Source: Anthonomus grandis grandis (Eukaryota > Arthropoda > Insecta > Coleoptera > Curculionidae). Taken from it: a stretch of DNA of 64,000 nucleotides. The notes beneath the pieces were generated by a model that ran no database searches, had not been told where the DNA came from, and was given only the letters and a program-made list of their open reading frames with translations. The position numbers and the translations under genes were made by a program. Shown in pieces: positions 20,901-30,604 of this stretch. How positions within the stretch are numbered: position 1 is the stretch's first letter; each line of letters starts with the position of its first letter. Where the stretch lies: positions 3,505,644 to 3,569,643 of the forward strand of contig NC_065548.1 in assembly GCF_022605725.1 (NCBI RefSeq), written 5' to 3'.

Positions 20901-23900
20901 ATTTACATACTTTCGAAAATAAGAAATCTTTACATGCATAGGCTGTGGAACTTTCTGACGATAATGGTTGAAAAGTTTCTTAAAATTTAAGTCACATGGC
21001 AAGTAATGTTTCTCGTCTTGTTTCTACAGTAATGAGAGTCAGTACGTGTAATGGATTCTATAAATTGTTTGATGCAGTTTCGTTTTTCGTAATTTTTTGG
21101 ACCCACTCTATCACTACCCCTACGTTCCCTTGGTATCTCTCCTGTTACAACAAAATTTCTTACAATTCTTTGTATGCGGTCCTTGCTTGAATTTGTAATT
21201 CCTAGAAATGACTTGGCACAAACTCTAATCATCTCTCCTTTACCCAGACGAACGTGGTATTTTATTAACACTGCAGCATGATTAGATTTCCCCCTTTTTG
21301 GTTTTTCTCCCTGACAACACGCTAATATCAAAAGATCTTGGCTAATTTTGTTTTTTGACTGGTAAAGGTAGGCATGAAAATCCTTAATTTGCTTCATTGT
21401 GAGTGTGGAACAATAATATGGTAATCCGGGTCGTCCATTATGTCCACAAATTGGAAAAGCCGGAAGAGCTTTTGATGTATTTCTGTAACAATATAAATTG
21501 ACAAAAATTACACAATAGCTGCATACATAAAACATAATATCAATACAACTCATGACTCACGGCTAGTAAACTTTTTGTTAGCCCTATTCGACTTTAAAAA
21601 AAAGACAAAGAAATTTTTTAAAAAATCAACTGACACTGCAATAAAACTCAAACGATTACCGCACAAGTTCAAAATCATAAGTTTAAGATGAAGTACTTAC
21701 CTAGCAAGTTTAGCAACATTCCTTTTATGCATTTCTGGCTGAAGAAGTTTTTTGCGTCCTTTTCCCTGCGGACTAGGTTTAACAGACATAACATTTTCAC
21801 CAACTAACTCCATATTAATAAAAAAAACTTTTTCTTATTCGCCAAGAAAACACCTGTGTAGTTGCTTGAAAAAAAAATACTTAAATGCCGTTCCGAAAAA
21901 AGTTTTTGTAAACAACCCTACAACAGCTGCTGCCGCATGTTAATCACGTAATTTAACAAGTTAATTTCATTGGTGTCAGAACAAGGAGCGAGTTTTGTAA
22001 GCAAAACGTCAAAGCAAAGAGCTAGTCCTGCATATAACTGTAATTTTCTTCTCAGTATTTACATGCTAAAAAGAGACTTTTGAAAAATTCTGATTTTGTC
22101 ATTTGATTCCCCTTCAAAATTTAAATAAACTTAGCAAAAAAAAAGAAATTCCATGATTTTGTCGATTAGCAAGTTTTGCAAATAATGGCCTCATTTAGTG
22201 TATATGTCAGTGATTATATTAATAAATAACTATTACATTGTATGATCTGACTGATACAACTGCATGTTTCCATCCATAATTAAATCTCCAATATGTGTAT
22301 GCTTGGTCTCTTATCAATTAGAAAAATGTAGACCTAATCAACATAAATTGTTAATAAAAGTGAGTCCGTTATTCTTAAAAAAATCTTTTTTTTCTGCCTT
22401 TCAGGGTAGAGCCACTTAACATAATAGTACAAGACAAATTAAAACTGGCGAAATATGAAGTCCACATGAAAATCGACAATTTGAATGTGGTGGATATGTT
22501 CGATGTGGAGCGTATGGACAGTCTAAAAGAGATTTTCACCAGTTACTTATGGAAAAATTCCGAAAGTGATTTGTATGTCACCTTTTTGGAGAGTGCCGTC
22601 GAGATGGGGGCTAGAAAGCCTTTAAACCCCAACGAAGGTGAAGGGTAAGTGACCAAAAACAATAAGGTCTATTTTTTTTCAAATATAATTCTTTAGGGTT
22701 ATTGTAAGACTGGGCAGTGAGTTTCCATTTTCGCAAGAACTCTTGGAGCTTCAAGTCGAGGTGAAACCTTTATATAAAATTTCTCCTTGTCCCAGGGATT
22801 TTAAGCGTACGTCAGTTGAGCGATACTTTAGGGACGCCGGGTTCGCTTTGGATTGGTGCTCTTTCCGCTTAGTAAGTATACCTTCGTTATGGCTTGCCTT
22901 TTTGGGGTTTAAGCAACAAGGGATTATTAAACATAATTTTTGTGATTCAAAAAAAGGCAGTTAGATACCTATGTTCCGCTGGGTTAAGAGATTCTTGTAA
23001 ACCTCTCTTTATATCCCAAAAAATCCTAACTCTTTTTTCTCTTTTTATCTTAGAAACAGCTACTCTTATTCATAAATGTCCTAAACCTCCCTCTAACACT
23101 GGTCATATGACTCGCCAGGTTAACGATTTTCCCTTACCAATCCCTACATCCTCCCTCACCAAGAACTCACTTATATACCTTAGCAAAAAAATTTACAACC
23201 ATGTTCCTCTATGTATCAGACAAATTTTAGAAGTTAAGAGATTCAAAAAGGAATTAAAATCACATTTATTATCCAGGGCATATTATAGCCTTGACGATTT
23301 TTTCAATGATACCTTTTAACCTGTGCTCTGACATCATTTTAGTGTTTTAGTTTTGTTTCCTGTTAAATAATGTAATTTACTTCTTCTAAATTCTGTTTTA
23401 TTGACAGCTTTACTTATTTTTTAATGAAATTTATCAAAAAGATGTTTTTTTTTCTCAATCTGTTTTGTTATGATTAATTTTGGTAATGTGTGTAAATGTT
23501 ATGGTAAAGTGTTTTAGATGTTATGTTTGTTTGAAATTTGAAATTTAAAGTAAATTTGGATTTTTTTAGTTTTTAGGATGCTTGTACACAAGATTTTGTT
23601 GTCTTACGTAATATAGCACATTTTCTTTCTTTCTCTTTCTTTCTTTAATCTTTATGTCAATAGGCTGGAACAAATTGAAAAATTACTTGAAATGCTTAAA
23701 AAATGATTTCTATCCATTGAGCTGCTAATGCTTAACATGTCAACCTTTTCTGATGAAAACATACGCTATTTTAACAACTTGTTGTCCAAAGAGCAATGGC
23801 TGTCAGTTATTGCGACTCTGCATTGCTTTGCGACACATTTTCCAGTTTATTTAATATGAGCTTTCCTTATGTAAACAAATCGAAGCCATATCACAAAAAG

Positions 23901-26900
23901 TCTCATCAGTGGATAACACCATTGATAAATAATTAATGAGGGCAAGCAATTGAGGCTACTTCATACCCAACTAAAGACCGTTCATGACCATGAGTTACTG
24001 ACATCCTATAGAAGGAGATTAAAGGTACATAGAGAAAATATCGTAAATGCTAAAAAAGCCTATAATTCAAAACAAAGTTTCTTACTTCTAACAATATAAC
24101 TCGAGCCTCATGGGAAATTATTAACTCAATCAATCACGAACTTTTCAAATCGCGGAACAAAGTGTGTTCCTAATTTGGTTACTGATAATGGAACGAAAGT
24201 TACTGGCAACCTCAATATTGCTAATACATTTAATAATTTTTTTGTACAGTCAGTGCGAAAGATCATAGATAATTTTCAGGCATCCATGGAAATGAATGTG
24301 CCTTTCAACAGTTTATCCCAATCTCTTTTATCCCTCTCACTGAAGGAGAAACACTTGAGATTATAAAATCCTCCTCCAGGAAAAAGTCATCCGGTGTAGA
24401 CGAGGTACCTTGTTACTTATTGCTAGCATGTGCTGAGCATATTACCTCTCCACTTATCTATCTTCTAAATTTATCATTTCAGTTTGGCTATTTTCCTAAA
24501 GAGCTAAAATCAGCTGTTGTCATACCTCTTCATAAAAAGGGGGAGACAGCAGAAGTGGGTAACTATAGGCCTATTGCTCTCCTCTCTGAATTCTCAAAGA
24601 TCTTGAAAAATCTTTTAAAAGAAGACTTATTGCATTTTTAGATTCTTTTGCTATACTGTCATGTCATCAGTTTGGATTCAGGTCTGGACTCTCTACATCA
24701 GATGCTATAATATCTCTTTATACAAATATATTGAATAATTTTGAATTGAAAATCTGTTGGTATCTTTTTTGATCTTACTAAAGCATTTGATACTATTAAT
24801 CATGCTTTACTATTAAATAAGATCTTTCATTATGGTATAAGAGGTCCGGCTTATAAATGGCTTGAATCATATTTGACAGGTAGAACCCAGGCTGTTAGAT
24901 TGAGAGTTAGTGGTCAGGTGACCATATCTGATTGGGCAGCTGTCGTCACTGGGGTTCCACAGGGTAGTGTTCTTGGGCCCATTTTATTTTTACTTTTTAC
25001 TTTTTATTAATGACTTGGCTAGTTAATGACAGCTACATAACACTTTTTGCCGACGATACATCAGCAGTTGTCTCGGGTACTGACTATCAGTCTATCCACT
25101 TAAAAGCCACCAAGTGTATAGCTGATATTGCGGGGTGGTGCCAGAAAAATGGTCTTTGTTTGAAAACCAATTTCATTGTTTTCACTCCGATTCGAGCTAT
25201 TCAGGACCGGAGCTTACTCCTTAGAGAGCAGTCATCAAGTAGCCTCATCCAATAACACTCCACCAAGTTCTTGGGAATTGTAATTGATAGACATCTATCG
25301 TGGGATCCTCAGGTGGAATCTGTGTGCAATAGATTGTCCCGCAGCAATTATGCCATCTTGCAACTTCGAGACTATGTGGATGCATATACACTTAAAAGCT
25401 TTTATTATGCCTCAGTACATTCCACTCTATCCTATGCCTTATTAGCTTGGGGTAATTCCTCCAGTATTGGGAGACTGCTAATAAATCAAAAGCGCATTGT
25501 ACATACGATGTTTAGACTTTCCTTCAGAGAAACTTGCCGTGGTACTTTTAAAAAAGAAAAATTCCTAACTATAATTAACATCTATATCTTGGAGTGCGCA
25601 TTTCAAGTACATAAAAATCTTTCAAACTACATGAGATCTGGAGATCTTAATTTTTATGAAACTCGAAATGCAGATAAATTATACATCCCTTTTACCCGGT
25701 TGTCGCAGGTGATGGCCCGAAAATTACATCTCTCAAAATTTTTAATCATCTCCCATGTAGAATAAAGAGAGCTAAGACTTTTCCAACTTTTAAGAGGGCT
25801 CTTAGGACCATGTTAGCTGACTGTCCTTTTTATTCGTTGACAGAGTTCTTTAACTGTATATTTATTGACTAAATGAAGTTAAATTTGTTTCCTTTCATAC
25901 CTTTGTAATTTTATACTATTTTTATTAGCATTGTAGTTTTTTATTGACAATTCCTATACATTGTTATGATGTCGATGGAAATAAATGATTTGATGTTAGT
26001 GCATCTATTTAATGTAAGGAGTGCTCGGTACCCAAGCAGGAATCAGATGATTTTGCACCTTCCTCGACCTACTTCAGCTTTAACAAAAAAATCATTTTTT
26101 TACGACAGTATTTCTATCTTTAATCATCTGCCTATCATTATTAAAAACTTAACTTCGCCTAGGAGTTTCAAAAAATATTTAAAGAGATTGCTTGCTGCTA
26201 AGACCTATTACTCTGTTGAAGAATTTTTTAATGATATACTTTAAGTGACTGATTATATATATAAGATCAATGGTTATATTTTTGTATGTATGTTCGTATT
26301 TTATATTTGTGTCTTAAATATTTCTTTTTTAATTTTAAATTTTATACTTGTAGTTTGTAAGTTTTAATTTCTCTAGCTTTGTTAAAAACATTTTAATGTT
26401 ATAACAATAAAGCAATATTTGACTTTGACTATTTGACTTAAGTTTTTCAATCATCAAATTAAAATTTAAAATTCATGGTTGACCAAAGGCTTCAAATTCA
26501 TATATAATTTTGACAAATTGTTCCTCAAGTCACTAAATAATACATAAAATCAAGCATAAAAGTTAGTAAAACCACTTATCATTAGCAAACAACATAAAAT
26601 TAAAATACATACATTTAAAATTTATGCTCATGACACAATAAACCTCACTAAATTAAATGTGTAGATAGATATAAGTTAAATGTTAAACCTAAAATAGTCC
26701 TATACTTACATTAAAATTTAAAAAATCACTAAAACTATAGAAGCTATTTCTGAGCAAAAATTTCTGAGATCCCTAATTGCCGCAGGCAGTTTATTAGAAA
26801 CGGATGCAAATTATTTTTTTTAAGAACTATGTACAATGGAATGGTAAATCCTTACTGCAGCACCAATGCGGCGAGTACTTCTAGATCTTCTAGATCTATC

Positions 26901-29900
26901 TTCTGTAACGGCTCTCATAATCGCAGGTTCTTGTCTCCAGTTTTCCCACAGCGTCTGAGCACTTCTGCAAATGTACTTCTATGGGGTTCTATTAGGAAAT
27001 CGCAGCGGATACTCCCTTGTTGCCTTCCGCGAGTTTCCATTTGCGACACCGCAAGTAAAGATGTCCCGATATTCAATGTTTGTAAAACTAGGCATTATTT
27101 TTTAAGCACGTTTAAATCAAATTACTTATTTAACTACTTTGAGTCGAAGTGAAAACTTAATGACAGTTCTTGTCAAATTGTAAATATCTATCTGCTTTTA
27201 TTTCAAAATCAAGTAATACATGGTTTGTGAATTTCCTTTTTTTGCGGATTCATTGCCATTTACAAAAGGTGGAAAACCTGCCTTTTTTCTTAAAGAATGA
27301 ATATCGCGATATGTTATTTGTTTACGGCTTCTCTAACGGAAATTTGTGGAGTTGTTGTGTTAGGGAAGACAGATCTACAAGTATTCACCGCATTGGTGCT
27401 CAAAAGATCAAGAAATATAAAATTTGAAAATTTTCAATTTTTGTGGTTTTCCTTCTTTTGCCCATGATACGAGGGTTGTCTTTTAAGTTTTGCATATGCA
27501 GCTGGAATAAAACAAAAAATAACTTTTAACGACTTTATTGTTTTTCAAAGTATTCTCCACGAAATTTAATGCACCTTTGCATGCGCTCAAACCAGTTGTC
27601 AAAGCTGTTATTCCACTCGTTTGTGGGTACTGTCAAAATTGCATTTTTAAAGGCGTTAACTGCTTCCTCTGGCGTCTGAAACCTCTGACCACGCAGTTCA
27701 TTCTTGATTTTTGGAAAAGTATAGAAATCGTTGGGACTTGGACGGAGGATGATCCAATAATTCGACGTTTTGATAAGTTAAAAATTCAATAGTTTTCCGG
27801 GCTGTGTGCGAACTTGCATTGTCTTGGTGGAGGATGATTCGTCGTTGTGGGTTCGCTTTTCGAAGCTCAGCGATGACTTTCGGCAAACAAATGGTAATGT
27901 ACCAATCGGCAGTAACAGTTCGTTGATTCTCCAGAGGAATTGTTGCAACATGACCTGCTTTTGAGACAAATGTTGCAACCATCTTTTTGGATACACTTCG
28001 AGAACGAATGACTTTTGTTGGCTTTTCTTCATCTTGAAATACCCATACAGACGACTGACGTTTATTTTCAGGTTCATATGAGTAAATCCATGATTCATCA
28101 CCACTGACAATGCTGTACACATTTTTAGAGTTTCCTGCCTCAAAGCGGTCTAGAGTTGTTTGACACCACATCACCCTAGCTTCTTTCTGTTCTTCAGTTA
28201 ACAGATGCGGTATCCAGCGGGCAACTAATTTTCTTACCCGTAATTCTTCATGCAAAATTTTTTGAATTGAGGTCTTTGAAATCGCCAATGAAGCCTCAAT
28301 CTCACGATACGTCACATGTCGATCTTCCGTGATAAGCATACGCACAGCATCGATGTTTTCTTCGGTGACAGCCGTTTTTGCTGCACCTGACCTTGGATCG
28401 TCGCTAAGACTAACCCGTCCACGCTTGAATTCTGCATACCAACGAGAAACTGTCGACTGATGTGGTGCTTCATTACCGAAAACAGAAATCAACTCAGCAC
28501 AGCATTCTTGTTGAGATAATTGCCTTCGAAAATTGTAAAAAATGATAGCCCAAAAATGTTCTCTGTTTAATTCCATGGTATGCGCAATTTGCTACCTTTA
28601 AAAATTCACTGTAGCTGTAAAACTATATGTATCGCACTGACGTTTTGAATTTAAGAAAAGTAAAGTTTGAGGTTAAGTTTGACTAATGACATTTGATTAG
28701 TGACGCCCTCTATGTTTCTATATGCAAAACTTAAAAGACATCCCTCGTATTGCTGTGAAAACAAATAGCTATCACAAAAGTAATTATATCATTGGAGAGC
28801 ATATTAAATGCAGTAGTTTTTCCTGAAAAAAAAACATATCCTTATTTACCAAATTTTAGAAAACCGACAACGAAGAAGATACCACTAATTTTGCACATTT
28901 CACAAATTTAACTCCCATTTAACTTCTGATAATACCCGGTATAAAAAATTACTCAAAAACTTAAATATACCCATCTTATAGCAAATTTAATTCTCTTTCA
29001 GATGGTATATCTAAATTTTATGTGGTGGTAAGAATAACGGAGATATTCTTGTTTATATGAAAAAAAAAACAAAGAAATTTGATAAGATCAAAAAATGTTA
29101 AATACCAGAAGAACTAACAACTTTTCGAAAAAATGTTATGCGACTTTTTTGTTGCAAATGACTTGTTTAATCACCTCTTAAAGTTTGGCGGTTTTTAAAG
29201 TAGACACCCTGTATAATACCCGAAGCCCCAAATATCCGTATAAAAAACTTTTTCCTAGAAATCGAGTACATAGTCGAAATTTTAGAGATAATACCCTCAC
29301 TATGCCACACCGTTCAACTGCTCTGATTACCTGTTCTTAATAATCAAAATCCTATGTTTAATGACAGTTTGTATACATTTAAAAGAAATTTTCGAGATTT
29401 ATTTTTGGAAGAATCAATGGGATGAGGTATCTTGTTTTATGGTTTATTGGGAGACTGCTAGTATGGAAGTTGGTTGTTGTACTTATGGTGAACTATAATG
29501 TATAAGTATAGTTGCAATTATTATTTATTTAATTAATTAATTTGTTTTTTAGTTTTTTTAATGAAGGTTAAGAGTAGCTTGTAGCTAATCTATGCATTTG
29601 TAAGCAAATAGGTATTATTGTAATATTTGCTGAATAAAGACATTTTATTATTATCTCTTGTAGTCATTGTTTATGTATTTGTATCACATGCTTTTATTAC
29701 TTGTAATAATTAATCTGCTTAATATTGATTTAGCCCCAAAGAGACCTAAACGACACCCTAAATAAGCCAGAAGCCGATAAAATCGAATCTTCAAACGACC
29801 AAACCGAGGAGAAAACGTTCATGTACAGAGATAACATTCCTGTAAGAACTTATCAAAAAGCACTGGTCACAGCCATAGCGTTGCCCATGATGATTATGAC

Positions 29901-30295
29901 GTTACTCGTATTAGGACTGACGTTTATACTGTGCTTCGAACAAGGCGATGTGTAATATTTCAATAAATATTAATCAAAGACATGTTTCCATTGTGACTCG
30001 TTTCAGAATAATCGATCTTACTGAAGAATTCGCGTCTTCGTCTCAAGAGGAAAGTAGTCCTCAAAGGTTTTTGGATGCTAATAATAGGACCGATACCATG
30101 GGGAGTTTGATTAACGATGGGGAGAAGGATACGTTGGGGTAAGCAGCTAAAAATATCATAAATAAAAGTTCTTGAAAAACGCCCTTTTTTAGTCGTAATT
30201 ATATGGAAAGTCCTAACTCGACAATGACTAGAGGAGTCCATTGTAGACCTAGCCCACCTCCATACGTAAGGCCCAAATATAAGCCTAATATATGA
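17944..30295 (+). CDS. Scgalpha: Alpha/epsilon-sarcoglycan
   Basis: Six exons: 17944-18257, 22405-22644, 22697-22871, 29734-29951, 30007-30138 and 30193-30295. All junctions are GT-AG with agreeing phases: 393 codons plus TGA. The start at 17944 is followed by a signal peptide (ILLGLLPILLIAPQCLA). The extracellular region has DLPSWINYVFSERYHSGFLYG and CPRDFKRTSVERYFRDAGF then DWCSF, conserved in sarcoglycan alpha/epsilon. A single membrane span lies at about residues 286-311 (LPMMIMTLLVLGLTFILC), followed by a Pro-rich cytoplasmic tail. It should act in the dystrophin-glycoprotein complex of muscle. The frame continues after the TGA for 27 codons ending KKTWYC, like the KWYP end of vertebrate epsilon-sarcoglycan (family knowledge), so the annotated end may not be the true one. 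Intron 3 (6.9 kb) is full of LINEs and a mariner. Confidence 0.9.
18258..19461. other. Sarcoglycan intron 1, left part, nothing recognised
   Basis: AT-rich. One small hairpin at about 18705-18732 (GAAACTTTATAC and its inverse). No other feature supported. Confidence 0.5.
19462..22190 (-). mobile_element. DUF7869-type DNA transposon with 23-bp TIRs
   Basis: Inverted ends GGCCATTATTTGCAAAACTT lie at 19462 and, reversed, at 22190. Between them is one - strand gene: exon 1 at 21814-21702 (MELVGENVMSV), donor GTAAGT, then a long exon from 21507. It encodes a protein with LYQSKNKISQDLLILACCQG, SHYCRNKTR, a LFADGCGGQNKNTN motif and LIFPIVG, features I associate with the transposon-derived DUF7869 family. 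The C-terminus, NWRSLPELTFYKKHL, ends near 19852. Frame breaks occur near 21010, 20848, 20365, 20310 and 20030, several at homopolymers. The superfamily is uncertain. Confidence 0.7.
19852..21814 (-). pseudogene. DUF7869-family transposon protein, frameshifted
   Basis: This is the coding part of the element at 19462-22190. Five or so one-base frame breaks separate otherwise collinear segments, and the spliced first exon joins in phase to RNTSKALPAF. Without the breaks it would be a typical-length member. It lies antisense in sarcoglycan intron 1. Role in transposition is inferred, not shown. Confidence 0.65.
22191..22404. other. Intron tail with exon 2 acceptor
   Basis: Ends in a T-rich tract and TTTCAG at 22399-22404. 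Confidence 0.6.
22900..23620 (+). mobile_element. LINE 3' fragment
   Basis: The frame about 22905-23319 encodes the C-terminal part of a non-LTR ORF2: IIFVIQKKAVRYLCSAG, RDSCKPLFISQKILTL, YNHVPLCIRQI and AYYSLDDFFNDTF. It starts just after the exon 3 donor and is 5'-truncated. It is related to the fragment at 25966-26440, which ends YYSVEEFFNDIL. Confidence 0.75.
23621..23646. repeat. (TTTC)n microsatellite
   Basis: Six or so TTTC units with one CTCTTT interruption, at the 3' end of the LINE fragment. Confidence 0.85.
23690..25880 (+). mobile_element. Decayed LINE with nearly full RT domain
   Basis: Collinear broken frames read: TDNGTKVTGNLNIANTFNNF (24178), SSGVDEVPCYLL, AVVIPLHKKGETAEVGNYRP (24515), FGFRSGLSTSDAI, LTKAFDTINHALLLNKI (24775), TGVPQGSVLGPILF (24950), the catalytic FADDTSAVV (25047), then FLGIVIDRHLSWDPQVE and the end FYSLTEFFN (25850). 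The signature is of the Jockey/CR1 group. Frameshifts and stops at about 24360, 24640, 24760 and 25250 inactivate it. The endonuclease part is missing or unreadable. Confidence 0.85.
25966..26440 (+). mobile_element. Second LINE 3' fragment with TTTGAC tail
   Basis: The frame 25966-26244 ends TYYSVEEFFNDIL, homologous to the end of the 22.9-kb fragment. The 3' UTR ends AATAAAGCAATATTTGACTT followed by TGACT repeats, a short-repeat tail typical of several LINE clades. Confidence 0.75.
26441..26829. other. AT-rich intron, nothing recognised
   Basis: No supported feature. Confidence 0.45.
26830..27080 (-). mobile_element. DUF4817-like transposase N-terminal remnant
   Basis: The - strand encodes EYRDIFTCGVANGNSRKA, then YPLRFPNRTPHRSTFAEVL, and in a shifted frame RSRRSRSTRRIGAAV. 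This is the DNA-binding region seen at the start of many insect Tc1/mariner-type transposases. No DDE part follows. Confidence 0.6.
27285..27430 (+). mobile_element. Inverted partner of the DUF4817-like remnant
   Basis: The + strand encodes NEYRDMLFVYGFSNGN, then REDRSTSIHRIGAQK, homologous to the - strand remnant just left of it. The pair forms two diverged inverted copies about 200 bp apart. Confidence 0.55.
27470..28747 (-). mobile_element. mariner (DD34D type) element, 1278 bp
   Basis: Ends are 28-bp inverted repeats CGAGGGTTGTCTTTTAAGTT and CGAGGGATGTCTTTTAAGTT, differing at one position at least, with TA at 27468-27469 and 28748-28749. Size is typical for mariner. It lies antisense in sarcoglycan intron 3. 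Boundaries and the transposase agree in orientation. Confidence 0.9.
27533..28576 (-). pseudogene. mariner transposase, one small deletion
   Basis: It opens at 28576 with the paired helix-turn-helix region (FYNFRRQLSQQECCAELIS; STVSRWYAEFKRGR), then RHVTYREIEASL and RWIPHLLTEEQK. The first catalytic Asp is in VSGDESWIYSYEPENK and the second in LHQDNASSH. A small deletion after LLDHPP removes the conserved SPDLAP segment and shifts frame. The third Asp (PNDF) and the end RGQRF through EYFEKQ are still readable in the next frame, down to about 27533. The copy cannot make active enzyme as it stands. Confidence 0.9.
28750..29299. other. AT-rich intron, nothing recognised
   Basis: No supported feature. 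Confidence 0.45.
29300..29660 (+). mobile_element. Possible LINE 3' tail
   Basis: Encodes NDSLYTFKRNFRDLFLEES near 29355 and ends GAATAAAGACATTTTATTAT, a style of LINE 3' end seen elsewhere in the window. Weak evidence. Confidence 0.45.
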
Positions 30296-30504
30296 CAGTA
30301 TGCGGAAGAAAACGGTGTTAAAGTAAACCCGAGTCCGATCGTTGAAAACGGCGAGGATAAGAAGACGTGGTACTGTTAAAACAGCTTCAGAAGTCGTTAA
30401 TTTAGTTTCGATTTCTCTTGTTGAAGGAATGTTTTAGAAGATGCTTTTAGATACATACGTAGTTACGCTAAATTTCCATGTAGCAGTGCTATTTAAAGGA
30501 TACT

Positions 30505-30510
30505 AATAAA
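30505..30510 (+). promoter_or_regulatory. Sarcoglycan polyadenylation signal
   Basis: AATAAA lies 210 bp after the TGA and 126 bp after the second stop (30377-30379). The convergent zinc-finger gene ends its CDS at 30605, so the two 3' UTRs meet or overlap here. Confidence 0.6.
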
Positions 30511-30604
30511 CTCGTGTAAAGACTATAAAAAAAAGTTTTATTTATTCTATATACAGACCTTCTATACAACCTCTAATCATAATATTAAATATAACAAAAC
30601 GTTT

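Noticed and set aside
20987..21553. Long - strand frame beginning MSCIDIMFYVCSYC
   Set aside because: The first part is intron. The real coding starts after the acceptor at about 21507, where it joins exon 1 in phase.
22743..22964. 73-codon frame crossing 22871
   Set aside because: Only the part to 22871 is sarcoglycan exon 3; the rest reads through a consensus GTAAGT donor into the intron.
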